A stretch of DNA of 64,000 nucleotides from Metaphire vulgaris (lineage: Eukaryota > Annelida > Clitellata > Crassiclitellata > Megascolecidae), in the NCBI GenBank assembly GCA_018105865.1, contig CM030865.1, positions 9,604,013 through 9,668,012 of the forward strand, given 5' to 3'. The position numbers and the translations under genes were made by a program. Position 1 is the first letter of the stretch, and every line of letters begins with the position of its first letter. Of this stretch, positions 1-9,738 are shown in pieces. The notes under the pieces were generated by a model. That model made no database searches and was not told where the DNA came from. It was given only the letters and a program-made list of their open reading frames with translations.

Positions 1-111
1 CGGATTGTCCGTAAATTTACTGACGGTTGGCAACCCTGGACTCAATTAACTATAATTGATTCACAATTTCTAAAGGTTTTAATATTTTTGCACCAACAGC
101 TTTGGTGTAGC

Positions 112-295
112 CAGTGTTTATTCTAGACCTGTTTTTTTGTGGGGGGAGGGTCCCCCCAGTTTTAAAATCCCTCCCAAATTTGTATATGTTGGCTTGGGGA
201 TGGAAATTTCCCCCAAAAGCGCGGAGAGACAAATCTTGTCCCCAAACATTTCGAACTCCCCCCGCCCAATGTCAAGGTGGCTAGAATAAACACTG
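112..295. mobile_element. hAT-type MITE (AGTGTTTAxTCTAGACC family)
   Basis: Terminal inverted repeat CAGTGTTTATTCTAGACC / AGAATAAACACTG flanked by exact 8-bp target copies GGTGTAGC at 104-111 and 296-303. Interior is G/C-run rich. Same family as 10607-10792. Confidence 0.9.
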
Positions 296-547
296 GGTGT
301 AGCCACGTATAAGGAGGCATTGAAACCAATTTCGTCAACCGATTTCTATCTCTTGTCATATTCCAGATGCAACCTTCTACCGATGTCCGCCACATAAAGA
401 CATTTTAGTTTTTCACTTAATGCAGTGTCGTTGGGGACCGTCCATAAATGACGTTACGCACTTAGTGGGAGGGGTTCAAACATCTGTGACGATGTGTGAC
501 GACGGGGGAGGGGTTTCCAGAAATGTGACGTCACGTAATACTAAATA

Positions 548-969
548 AGCCTCCACTGGTTACGCGTTCAACAGCGTATTGTTTTCAAGCGTTGTTGGCT
601 CACTTTCCGAGCCCTTTATGACCCACACTGCCCAGAATATCTGAGTGCGCTGGTGCACCGAACAACGTCAAATGAGTCGAGAATGAAGCTTCGGTCGAGT
701 CGTCGAGTCCTACTGCTTGTCCCTCCTCCGTCAAAGACCTCCAAGTTTGGAGAAAGGTCATTCTCCAAAGGGAATCCGTTACTTTGGAATTCGTTACCTG
801 ATGTTGTGTTGGAAGCTGTCTCTGCGGAATCCTTTCTTAGGAACTTAAAAACACACTTATTTAATATCGGATTTTATTGATAGAATTTATGTCAAAGCGC
901 TTTTGTCGTAGGCCTTAGCCTTGTTTACTGCGCTGGAGAAATTGTCTAGAAATAATAATAATAATAAAT
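548..969 (+). mobile_element. LINE reverse-transcriptase C-terminal fragment with (AATA)n tail
   Basis: The frame 653-880 reads KLRSSRRVLLLVPPPS, KFGERSFSKGNPLLWNSLP and FLRNLKTHLF, the usual C-terminus of non-LTR reverse transcriptases, followed by a 3' region and an AATAATAATAATAA tail. 5'-truncated and not functional. Confidence 0.75.
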
Positions 970-1181
970 CGTGTTATTAATACCGCAATTCTACGTCACC
1001 GCAAAGTTGAACGTATTCTACAATTATAATTCATTCTAAACAAAGAATTTGAAAAAGCTTCTGAATATCGTTTCAACTGTGATAATTAATCATACTGAGC
1101 AGTTTCAAACGAATTCATTGCCATACCCGCTTCATTCAAGAAATAAGTGAATTGAAACATTAATTTTGACATTAAAGGATG

Positions 1182-1270
1182 TAATGTAATGTAATGTGGA
1201 ATTTGTATAGCGCCTCTTCTATTTCTACTCAGAGGCGCTCCTGGCATTGGATGATTGGAGTCGAACAACT
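1182..1270 (-). repeat. SINE/LINE 3' end with ATGTA tail
   Basis: GTAATGTAATGT run followed by TATAGCGCCTCTTCTATTTC. The same unit recurs at 37103-37157, 45885-46265 and 52640-52715, always with an ATGTA or ACATT tail. Confidence 0.6.
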
Positions 1271-1432
1271 CCAAAACAACTCCAAAAACAAGTAAACACG
1301 TCGAAGCGTCACCTAGCGATGAGTGTTAACGCGTTGTGACGTCACTTTTAGGGGGTCTGACTTTTTGTGTCGACTTGTGACGAGGGGGTAAAAAACTGCC
1401 AAAATCGTGTGACGTAATTTATGGACGGTCCC

Positions 1433-2285
1433 TTGGGAATTATCGTAATTATCAACTCGAGGCTGCCTTTCATCGTCAGATGTTTGGTTCAACCTGCGAT
1501 TGCAGCAGAGAACGCTAGCTATTCTCCAGTTAAGTCGCCCTTTAGATCAGGGATGTCAGACTCATTTCATATCGCGGGTCACATAAAAGTCCTTGTGGTT
1601 GTCGCGTGCCGGATTTGTGCATAACATTAACACGACAAACTACAGTAGACCGATTACACAAACCAGAATATAAAAGGCGTGTTCAGGAATTATTTCAATT
1701 TTTTTATTTCATTACCATCGTATTTTTTTTAAAAATTAGTTTCATATATTTAATTTCCGATTTTCATTAAACAGTATGTACGTTTAGAAAGGGCCTTAAA
1801 TAAAGTGACTTTGCTTTAAAAAGTTTTTTTCTTGTATTCAGCCACATAAACAAGGGCTGGACGAAAAGCTTTCGCGGGCCGTATTCGGCCCGTGGGCCGT
1901 ATATGTCTAGCACATCTGCCTTAGATTAGGCCTAAGGAGAAAGCTGCTGAAACATCAAAATGTCCGGAAATTTTTATCAAAACTAGAACAACAATATGCC
2001 TCATGTGCCTCAATGAGTGATTAATTATTTTGACAATTAATTTGCTAAAGCATCTTCTGTTTCGGTTTGGCTTGCGCCACCTCATATGATTATACGTCCA
2101 CTTCGTTTGAAATTTTTATAGACCTATAAATGCTCTTTTTCAGTTTGGTCACAGCCTCCACGCAGCAGCAGTTTGAACTTTGGTCATGTTAAATTGTTCT
2201 ATCGTCTCTCCGATTAGCTTGCTGCTTTTGCGTTTATTGCTTTATTGCCTTGGCTGCTGCACGCGCTGACTTAAGCTTACATCCC

Positions 2286-2382
<97 letters not shown>

Positions 2383-2743
2383 CCTGTTGAAATCTGATGA
2401 ATTACCCGACATTGATATTATTTGATTTGTTTGCCATTGAACTATGAATTGCCGTAATCAAAAAACCAAAATTAATTTCTATTGCTCAGTGTTGTCAATG
2501 AAACTTTCATTATTCGCAAGCATAAACTGCACCAGACCGGGCAGGGACCCAAGATTTTCGAACACGTTTTCTCTTGTTCATTCCTAATAAACATTACAAT
2601 TGGTCCGCATAAGTGAGGGTTGAGAAAGTAATGGCACTTCAAGCGAGTACACCTCTTTGTTCGCGCGAAGCTCAGGGGAAAAGTTACATTAGAGATCAAC
2701 TTTCTAAATTTTCACGTCATTTTGCAAATAAATTCACTACATA
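1433..2743. other. Intergenic, no gene seen; (GA)n at 2290-2377
   Basis: No ORF with protein-like content. Contains a long GA dinucleotide array and AT-rich single-copy sequence. Confidence 0.6.
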
Positions 2744-2922
2744 CAGGGTGGCCCAAAACCCGGACTAGTCACATTTAGGTTTACATTTAATATATTTATT
2801 ATTTAAGATAGGGTTTGACTTCACTTTTTAAGCGCTCTTGTCTTGGACCTTAGTCTTGTCTATTGCGCTGAAGAAATTGTCTGGTAAAAAAATAATATAG
2901 TCCGGTTTTTGACGCCACCCTG
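2744..2922. mobile_element. Mariner-like MITE, TA duplication
   Basis: Ends CAGGGTGGCCCAAAACCCGG and CCGGTTTTTGACGCCACCCTG flanked by TA. Interior holds a LINE 3' end (GCGCTCTTGTCTTGGACC). A second copy is at 45987-46242. Confidence 0.75.
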
Positions 2923-2984
2923 TATATCAAAATAGCAATATAGAGACCACGTAATACATTTTCAAATTGTGTTACTACGGAAAA

Positions 2985-3434
2985 CTAAGATGAAAAGTTA
3001 CAGGCCATTAAACTTTTGCCGTCTCTAAGTATAGGCCGAATTCCGCTCGCTGATACTGCTGCCATCAGAATTGTCTTAGAGAAATTATTCTTCACGTAGA
3101 CTCCCGGAAGGATTCTTGCAGCATATTTGCCTGCGATGTCACAAAAGAAATGGACTCTCTCATCGGGCTGTAGATATCTTTTGCTCTGAAAATGTATGTA
3201 ATCCAGCAATGGAACAATATAAATGCTGAAAACGACCGCCCGACAACGATTTGTGCCGCGCACAGCCGAGAAGAGATTGAGAAACCAGAGAACTGCTTGG
3301 ATATGAACATCAAATAACTTCGACCATTCGTTCGTTAATAATAAGTGGAAAGAGGTAAAATATTCGCTTCCTATCCGGACAATTGCAGTTTCTGATTTCA
3401 CAAGATCGGCATAAATCTGTTCGCACTGCCCCAT
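2985..3434 (-). CDS. Unrecognised 149-codon ORF
   Basis: ATG-initiated open frame on the minus strand, downstream of the Rho gene in the same orientation. It is non-repetitive and has a protein-like composition with helical hydrophobic patches (e.g. HIQAVLWFLNLFSAV, VVFSIYIVPLLDYIHF) and no low-complexity bias. The frame extends a few codons upstream to a possible acceptor (GATTACAG near 3455), so it may be an exon of a larger gene rather than a single-exon gene. I recognise no family and see no signal peptide. It could also be a chance ORF in intergenic DNA. Confidence 0.3.
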   Translation of the reverse strand: MGQCEQIYADLVKSETAIVRIGSEYFTSFHLLLTNEWSKLFDVHIQAVLWFLNLFSAVRGTNRCRAVVFSIYIVPLLDYIHFQSKRYLQPDERVHFFCDIAGKYAARILPGVYVKNNFSKTILMAAVSASGIRPILRDGKSLMACNFSS

Positions 3435-3615
3435 TGGCCATTGCTGATCTGTAATCTTTTAACGTTGCATACAGAAAATTCGCATAATACGTCTTGATAA
3501 TCTATTTTATTAAGACCCTATTTTGAAAAAACAACAATTATTATTTATCTTTAGAAGTCTTCGAGTTTAGATTTAATACAGGATCTGCTGGCGAACCAAT
3601 GTTTTCTACTGTTTA

Positions 3616-3617
<2 letters not shown>

Positions 3618-3687
<70 letters not shown>
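3618..3687. repeat. (TA)n microsatellite
   Basis: About 70 bases of uninterrupted TA between the ORF at 2985 and the Rho gene 3' end. Confidence 0.95.
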
Positions 3688-3689
<2 letters not shown>

Positions 3690-3818
3690 CGGAAGAGAAA
3701 GTGAGACAGTATGCAATTAAATTAATTACATATGTATTTCAAGAAAGACACGAGGTCGGCTACTACGACGATAATAAAGCATGTAACATGTTCGTCATAT
3801 TTCCAAATAATTTGGTAA

Positions 3819-3824
3819 TTTATT
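3819..3824 (-). terminator. Candidate poly(A) signal AATAAA
   Basis: AATAAA on the minus strand about 110 bases after the Rho stop codon, in AT-rich sequence. Suitable as the 3' end of the CARD/Rho transcript; not proven. Confidence 0.5.
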
Positions 3825-3935
3825 TAATAACCAGTATAATCTAACAATTATATTGTTAATTAAAATAGTTTTTGGAGAAGCTATGGGTGACCTATTCGTA
3901 ACTTCTCACTGGAATCTCCGACTGTTGAAACTTTT

Positions 3936-4349
3936 CTAGACAATTACGCAACGTTTTCCGTTTCGCTTCGACATTTTTCTTTTCCTTTTTAAGTAAACTC
4001 TGACTGCCAGTTCCAGCAGCTCTCTGACACCTTCCTTTGTCAGCGCAGAGCATTCCACGTACGCAGCGGCTCCGATCTCTTTCGCCTTCGCCTCCCCTTC
4101 TTCGTGGGAAACAATAGGCCTCCTATGATCCCCGTTGTCTTTTAGGTCTTTCTTATTTCCGACAAGAACTAGAGGCACGTCCGGACAGTGACTGCGCACT
4201 TCAGGAAGCCATTTTTCGGAGATTGTTTCTAAACTTTCATGACTACCAAACGAGAAGCAGAAAAGAAAGACATCGGTTCCTGGATAGGATAGCGGTCTTA
4301 GACGATCGTAATCGCTCTGTCCAGCTGTGTCCCAGAACGCAACGTCAAC
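3936..4349 (-). CDS. Rho GTPase exon G3-G5 and CaaX terminus
   Basis: 137 codons plus stop, acceptor CAAAG at 4354-4350. Contains [18 protein letters not shown] (switch II, catalytic Gln present), VGNKKDL (G4, base recognition, RhoA-like), ECSAL (G5), then a strongly basic tail and the terminal CaaX box CVIV. The Rho insert region between NKKDL and the EEG helix is about seven residues shorter than I recall for RhoA. GTP hydrolysis residues are present, so the protein should be a switch rather than a constitutively GTP-bound form. Prenylation is expected from the CaaX box. Confidence 0.95.
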   Translation of the reverse strand, partial: VDVAFWDTAGQSDYDRLRPLSYPGTDVFLFCFSFGSHESLETISEKWLPEVRSHCPDVPLVLVGNKKDLKDNGDHRRPIVSHEEGEAKAKEIGAAAYVECSALTKEGVRELLELAVRVYLKRKRKMSKRNGKRCVIV

Positions 4350-5410
4350 CTTTGACAACAACAACAGAAAGTCGGCAATTATAATTTAAATGATTTCGTA
4401 TTCGAAAACATTTCAATCCTTTAGCATCGCCTTGAAATTAAATTCTAAGTTAACTTTTTGTGATTCTGTCCTTTAGCAGAAATATTTCCTTCTAGTTACG
4501 TTTACTCCTCAGAGATCCAAAACTTGCAATATGATTCCATTTAAGCCGATTTTTAATTTTTAAAAACTCGTATATAAAAACCATTTAATTTGTCGAAATT
4601 AGGTTGAAATCGATTGAAATCTTAGGGTGGAAATAATAACAGTGCTCAAGTAAAAGTAGGATGGGAATGGAACAATCAGGATATGCTTTCCCATAATAAT
4701 TCCCCATAATATTTTAAAGGATAACTTAACAAAGGTTACAAAGGTTATCGCTGATATGGGGCTGTCCATTATTTATGTCAACAAAATGGGGAGGGGTTTG
4801 AAAAAGTTTGACACTTGTTGACAGGGTGGGGGATCAAGAGAAATAGACGTCAACAATTTCTTTTTTATCATTTGTATCATTTATTGCAAATAATACAAAT
4901 AAGAAATTTCATGGATTTATTACAACGGAAAGAAGCCTGAAAAGCAAAAAGGTCATCACCACCACATTAAGATGCTTGATAAACAAAAGAAAAAAGGCCT
5001 CATCGCTGCAAAAATAATAACCTACTAAACTTTTTAGGGGATACGTCGCTGATCTTAGTGGGCGGTCCAAAGTTTTTGATAAAATTATAGAGGGTTGGCA
5101 GTTGTTGACAAGAGGAGGGGGTCGAGGGTTGACAGCGCTTGAGGTCAGCCTCTACTAAAATGCTACATGTCCCACGTACACGCCTCACCTCGGTAGGTGA
5201 TTGTACCTTCCCAGTTACTGCCGCGAAGACCTGGAATAGCCTGCCATATACAGTTATACTACATACAAAACTCGTCATCACCCGACACGTTCAAGAAGCA
5301 CCTGAAGACATGGTTTTTCCAGACCAGTTACATGCCTCAAGTTAATAACTAACAATGTAATGTGTTCATTCAGTCCGCTATCGGATAAGTTACCACGTAA
5401 ATCTTAACTT

Positions 5411-5464
<54 letters not shown>

Positions 5465-8400
5465 TAAATAATAATAATATAAATAATAATAATAATAATC
5501 TGAAATTGAAAAACAACATCTTAGGGGCGCATGAGTTTCTCTTTTGCAATTTAGGAATTCAGTTAAAAGAAGAGCACCCGATCACAAAAGCTCACCAGTT
5601 TACCATCTACTTCGAAGAAACGAGCATAATTGTCGAATATTGTTGGCTTATTCCTCCAGTAGGTTTCAGCCCTTTGGCAAATCCTGCTGACTATCTTTCT
5701 TGTCAAATGTTACATACTCCGCCGGAAACTGGTCCGTTGCAAAGACGGAGATCAAACACGTCTTACCGGTGGCGCCGTCACCGATCAGAACTATCTTCAG
5801 TCTCTCTATTCGCCCCACGGTCGCAAACTAAAACACATCCTTTAATAAACACAAAATGCACACTGGCGAGTAGTTGACTAGTTGTAAAACTTTCAGTTTT
5901 CGTATATGCTGCGGAGATAGACGCCGTGGTTGACGATAGTTATCTGAGTGCTTTACGAGTGGCGGTTCCAGGAATTCTTGTTGGGCACTGGGGGATGCAA
6001 AGAATTTATAGGAAGTTGGTGGGGGAATGCTAAGAGAAGATATTTTAAATTTCAAAAGTCATTGGCTGTGTTTTGCCCACTGAATTTTAGTAATTTCTTA
6101 ATAAGATCGATTTCCAAAACTCCCATATACGACATAGAAGCCCAGTTAGGCAGTCTCTTCATTAACGTCTGCTTGAACCGCGAATTATTTACAAAATCTG
6201 CATTTTATTGCAAGCCTTCTTTTAAGTACCCCTCCTGCTCCATGACCTTTGCTGCTCTAGTTTTCCCTATCTTTTAAAAAAGTGCATGAAACGCTGCTAT
6301 AGAATGTGTCGAATTCTCTTAACCCCTTAACCGCGTATTTAACTGTAACTCAATGCAAAATGGACGGATTATATCCGGGACCCCCAGTTAAGGGGTTAAG
6401 ACAAAACGTCTTTCTCGACTCAACGTCATTCCACTAGATATTCGTACCTGGTTGGCTTGGCCTCACCACCTTAGATTGACCCCCCGCTCATCTGATCCCC
6501 CGCTCATCTGATTGACCTTTACTACTTGATCTGGCTCTGATTCGGATGGAATTAGTTCGCCATCGACTGATACAGGCATTATGATAATGGCATTAAAGAA
6601 GTTGATTGATGATTGATTGATTGATTGATAAAAGTTTCCTTCATGGCCAAGTTGGCCAACCGCACTGTGTGGAAAATGACCAATGATAGGCCTATAGTCT
6701 GTTATTTGTTACACTCTCCATTCGAACTAAGATGTTTCTAAATAGACATTTCAGCTAGAAAATATGTTTACGCGAAGTCAATAGATGAAACTTAAGTAAC
6801 ATACAGAATTTTCTTCTCGCTTTTTTGATTTTTTCGTAGTAATTTTCGGGGTAGCGACTGGAGGGGCTTTGGCTTCGCGTCTTTCACTACCTGAAAAGAA
6901 AACACAACATTGAGATCAGCGACAATGCAAGTGAGTTTTTGTCCATTGTACCCGTGCTCGAAGAAAAAGATACACCACAAATACTTATTGCAAAATTTGT
7001 GTTTGAGTTATTGCAAGATAAGAAAAATGAAAAGACAAGAAATAGATCCTTACGTTGAAAAGATTGTCTCGCCTTCATCATGTCTCTTTCCAGTATATTT
7101 ACCGAATGTATTTCGACATTCGTGTCGTGAAGTAGCAAATTAAAGAGCTGCTCTAGAATATCTTTCATCTCAATGTCATCAACGAATTTGCACAACTGAT
7201 CGAACTCTTCTGCCACTCTGCAGCAGACATAGAGAGCAACACTGTCGCCGCATTTGACGCCAACGATCTTCAATTGCAGAGCGGATAGCAATCCATATGC
7301 TTCGTCGTCTGTATCCATTTCTTGGTTCGTCAGTAAGGAAGTCATTTTCTCGGAAATCTCTTTCTTTGTTTCGTCTAAGTTTTCTTTCTTTAGTATCACG
7401 CGGACTCGAACAATGACTGAAAATACAGGCACAGTCCAGTTCAGTCTACGGTACAGATTGTGATTTTTAAAAGAGAAAACAAAACCATAAAAAAAAACGT
7501 TTTCTGCTAAAATGTCAGCGAAAATCCATGCGTTGATGATGAATCAATAATTTTTATTATTGTCAACTTCCAATTTCCATATTCTATATATTTATGTTCC
7601 CTACACATGAGCCTGTAACGTTATCAAACATGTTCTAGCATCAAAGCGTTCTCATTAGTCTATCTTTTAAAAACCAGACAATATAATTATGCATAAAGCC
7701 ACTTTGAAAATAATTTCGCCATAATAAATTGATTTGATTTACTCATGGGCGTTCACAAAGGTTTTCCAGGGGGTGCAAAACAGGGTCATGCGACGAAAGA
7801 AATGAAAAGTACTGTACAAGAGTAACAAGATCTATTAGACTAATATTATTATAAATAATTTAGCGCTATAAGATACGTTAACCGAAATTTTAAAAAAATT
7901 CAAATTTTAACTTAGTACTATAGTGTATTGTTATTACGACTAATTGTTACTTTTTAATAATTTTACCTTTTTCATAATTTCTAAATTTTTCAGGGACTAA
8001 AATTGCATCCCCTTGCATCTCCCTCCGGACGCCCATGGATTTACCTTTTACTATATTAATAATTTTCTACTCACTTCCTCCATTTTCCAGAAAGCCAATA
8101 TGTTCCATGATATCAGCAACATGTGACTGATTTGACTCCCTTAGACAATTTGTCACGGTCAAGTAAGATTTCCGACTTAATCGCCGTATAATCCCGAGTA
8201 AGACTTGATTTCGTCTGGCACCTATGCTCTGTGATTCTATCGCGTCCCTCTGCCTTGTGTTAATCACTTTCTTAGAGTATAATATGCAGAGAAGTTCGCT
8301 TGTATCGAGTAGATCGACCAGTTCTTCCTGGTTTACGTTCAGATTTTCGATTTCACTCGATGTCAACGGCCATTCCAAACCAAATTCAGATCTACACTCT

Positions 8401-8833
8401 ACAGGTTTACAATAATCAAGATATTTGAATCATCAAATCATCAAATATTAGTTTGCTAAGAAACTCAGAGAACGCAAGAAAATGGATAGAACGACGTAAA
8501 CATTGGATAAGGTTTCAAACATCCATTTCTCACTTACCCATTACAGTAGGCTACTTATGGATAAGAATATTATTTTCATACCTCCATTACTCAGAATCCA
8601 ATTTACCACATGCGTCTGACTGGATTCCATCAGTGCTGCAATGAATTCCCGATGCGTGTTTCGTTGTGAAATGTCTTCCAAAATCATTGCATTCACCTTT
8701 CGCCTGTTCGTATCGCAATGAATTTGTTCATATTTGGGATAGATTATTGCGCCGAATTTCAGCAATTTTTCCAGAAGTCCAAATTCGGATTCGATGATCT
8801 CGATGAGTTTTTCTCTCTGGCGTTCGATATTCT
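3936..8833 (-). CDS. CARD-CARD-TRADD-N-like-Rho GTPase fusion gene (model)
   Basis: Proposed single gene, exons in transcription order: 8833-8582, 8398-8075, 7416-7054, 6890-6805, 5827-5718, 5653-5596, 4349-3936. Every junction has AG acceptor and GT donor (GTATGA, GTGAGT, GTAAGG, GTATGT, GTATGT, GTGAGC) and all phases match, giving about 534 residues plus an unlocated 5' start exon. Order of domains: two CARDs (homotypic death-fold adaptors of inflammatory/apoptotic signalling), a beta/alpha module, a Lys/Arg-rich linker, and a complete Rho GTPase ending in a CaaX box, so the product is probably prenylated and membrane-attached. The CARD half and the Rho half are each secure. The join between 6805 and 5827 is inference: both ends are phase 0, the Rho exon has an in-frame TAG directly upstream and no Met before its P-loop, and no other coding exon lies between. 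Alternative: two adjacent genes. Confidence 0.62.
5110..5500 (+). mobile_element. LINE 3' fragment with (AAT)n tail in Rho intron
   Basis: Frame 5139-5345 reads [20 protein letters not shown] and AAKTWNSLP, a non-LTR reverse-transcriptase tail, then a 3' end and an AAT array from 5413. Lies antisense in the intron between Rho exons 5596 and 4349. Confidence 0.75.
5596..5653 (-). CDS. Rho GTPase exon with switch I (G2)
   Basis: 58 bases between acceptor GGAG at 5656-5654 and donor GTGAGC. Encodes [19 protein letters not shown]. The PT-x-F-D-N-Y effector loop, including the Mg-coordinating Thr, is intact. The length joins the flanking exons with exactly the usual Rho-family spacing, where the common residues before PT are Y-V or Y-I rather than N-K. 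Confidence 0.9.
5718..5827 (-). CDS. Rho GTPase exon with P-loop (G1)
   Basis: 110 bases from acceptor TTTTAG (5830-5828) to donor GTATGT (5717-5712), phase 0 in and phase 2 out. Encodes [20 protein letters not shown], the phosphate-binding loop, then the start of the switch I approach (ATDQFPAE). Compared with Rac/Cdc42, the residue after GDGA is Thr instead of Val. The in-frame TAG just upstream and absence of Met before the P-loop mean translation must arrive from an upstream exon. Confidence 0.93.
5953..6060. mobile_element. Fragment of GGCGGTTCCAGGA hAT family
   Basis: Begins GTGGCGGTTCCAGGAATTC and continues with the GATGCAAAGAATTTATAGG interior also seen at 51218-51518; the other end is missing. 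It lies in the proposed 1-kb intron joining the CARD and Rho halves. Confidence 0.6.
6319..6399. mobile_element. 81-bp palindromic TTAA-flanked mini-element
   Basis: Starts TTAACCCCTTAACCGCG and ends AGTTAAGGGGTTAA. A near-identical 80-bp copy is at 32048-32127. TTAA ends suggest piggyBac-like or Kolobok-like mobilisation. Confidence 0.7.
6420..6629 (+). repeat. Retroelement 3' end with TTGA tail
   Basis: Ends with GGCATTATGATAATGGC, then an AAGTTGATTGATGATTGATTGA tail. Same family at 15290-15448, 43445-43512, 59700-59783 and inverted at 53293-53490. Confidence 0.6.
6805..6890 (-). CDS. Exon encoding basic linker (alternative C-terminus)
   Basis: Begins after CTTTTCAG at 6891; two bases complete a codon left by the 7054 donor. 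Encodes a Lys/Arg/Pro-rich stretch ([15 protein letters not shown]). A GTATGT donor at 6804-6799 leaves phase 0, which matches the phase-0 Rho exon at 5827. If that donor is not used, the frame continues ten more codons to a TGA at 6780-6778, giving a CARD-only protein. Both products could exist. Confidence 0.6.
7054..7416 (-). CDS. Exon with TRADD-N-like beta/alpha module
   Basis: 121 codons starting directly after the second CARD (acceptor TTTTCAG, donor GTAAGG). An acidic helix-rich start is followed by [20 protein letters not shown] (two beta strands), [20 protein letters not shown] (helices) and [13 protein letters not shown] (strand). This strand-strand-helix-strand order, with a hydrophobic strand before a xxFxxLxxx helix, resembles the N-terminal domain of TRADD and modules that follow CARDs in other invertebrate proteins. 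That comparison is from memory and is inference; the exon itself is well supported by splice sites, phase and position. Confidence 0.7.
7744..8037. mobile_element. hAT-type MITE (CATGGGCGT family) in CARD gene intron
   Basis: Ends CATGGGCGTTC / GGACGCCCATG with 8-bp copies GATTTACT and GATTTACC (7 of 8). Sits between the CARD2 exon and the next exon. Confidence 0.85.
8075..8398 (-). CDS. Exon encoding second CARD
   Basis: 108 codons, phase 2 in, phase 1 out (donor GTGAGT at 8074-8069; acceptor TAG at 8401-8399). It reads [20 protein letters not shown], then [20 protein letters not shown], then [13 protein letters not shown] near the end: the canonical helix pattern of a CARD including the terminal E-x-x-H-hydrophobic motif. 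About 15 residues link it to the first CARD. Tandem CARDs occur in NOD2-like receptors and RIG-I-like proteins, but no helicase or NACHT follows here. Confidence 0.85.
8582..8833 (-). CDS. Exon encoding first CARD
   Basis: 84 codons. The reading has the amphipathic six-helix pattern of a [23 protein letters not shown] (helices 1-2), then [20 protein letters not shown], then [19 protein letters not shown] (helices 5-6), matching the family pattern of a late H-hydrophobic motif. Acceptor CTAG at 8837-8834 and donor GTATGA; enters in phase 2 and leaves in phase 1. There is no Met before helix 1, so a start codon must lie in an exon upstream (above 8834) that I could not locate. Domain assignment is by eye and confident. 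Confidence 0.82.
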
Positions 8834-9248
8834 CTAGATGCAAAATATGACAAATGCGGCTTCTTAAATGTATAGTATAGTATGAAATCTACATACACAG
8901 AGTAGGCTAAACATGGAGGGTGGGCCATAGGACCGGTACCACCTTGTTTCATTGTATATATTTTCATATCCCGTTGGTATACATACATGGCACTTGGTGT
9001 ATTCGGGCAGTATCCTTAATTAAGTATTTCATTTAAGTACTTCATTCAATTTTCAAAGTAGAGTGGCGTCACCTAGCACATAGCGAAAACCAGGCTAAGC
9101 GTAGAACGCATTTATTAAAAACACGAGCCACTTCGTTTGATCGTTAACATTAGTAACTGGAACAAAAGTGACGAATGTCAGTCTGTCATGCAATTTACGT
9201 GGACTTCTGTATGTCTGTGGACTGTTGCTTCTCTTCCTTGCTGCATAT
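8834..9248. other. Upstream of CARD exon; start exon not found
   Basis: The first CARD exon needs an upstream start exon, but I see no convincing donor with an ATG frame on the minus strand here. No other feature recognised. Confidence 0.4.
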
Positions 9249-9409
9249 CAGGGACGTAGCTAGACATGGACAGAATTTTAGGTGGGGGGGGGTGTTGAAG
9301 CTCAAGATTCAATCCTTTTTCTTTCTTTTGAGCCTGCAACGCCATTTTGACTTGAATTCATGGGGGCGGGAGGGGGCTAGCTTCAAGCCCATTCGTAGCT
9401 ACGTCCCTG
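9249..9409. mobile_element. hAT-type MITE (CAGGGACGTAGCTA family)
   Basis: Ends CAGGGACGTAGCTAG / GTAGCTACGTCCCTG; 8-bp flanks CTGCATAT and CTGCGTAT (7 of 8). Confidence 0.88.
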
Positions 9410-9533
9410 CTGCGTATTAATTCCTGAAAAGTTGTATTAGTGGCATTCTTCAGCAGGCGTTCGAGACTCGTTGAGAAACGAACGGTTTACAAGGAAAAGA
9501 TTGGTCATAGATGCAACCAAATATCAGAAAGAT

Positions 9534-9738
9534 CAGTGTTTTATCCAGGCCTGTTAGGAGGGATATCCCCCCCCAAAAAAAAAAAAACCTCAAAATCTCC
9601 CAAAAAAAAAAAAAAAAAAAAATCCCAGCACTTACACAAATTTTGCATTGAATTGTGTCTTTTCCCCACCAACCAAGTCGATTTTTCCCCCGAAAGACTC
9701 AATTTCCCCCAAAGGCCTGGAGTCTGGATAAAACACTG
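9534..9738. mobile_element. hAT-type MITE (CAGTGTTTTATCCAGGCC family)
   Basis: Ends CAGTGTTTTATCCAGGCC / GGATAAAACACTG; exact 8-bp flanks AGAAAGAT. Same family as 30580, 32390 and 36104. Confidence 0.92.

Larger units (their letters stand above)
434..1432. mobile_element. PIF/Harbinger-like element carrying a LINE fragment
   Basis: Ends GGGACCGTCCATAAATGACGT and ACGTAATTTATGGACGGTCCC are inverted copies, with 3-bp TTG on each side. A LINE 3' end is nested inside. A short copy of the same ends is at 49082-49197. Confidence 0.7.

Noticed and set aside
5506..5877. 123-aa plus-strand ORF
   Set aside because: Antisense to the well-supported Rho exons 5596-5653 and 5718-5827.
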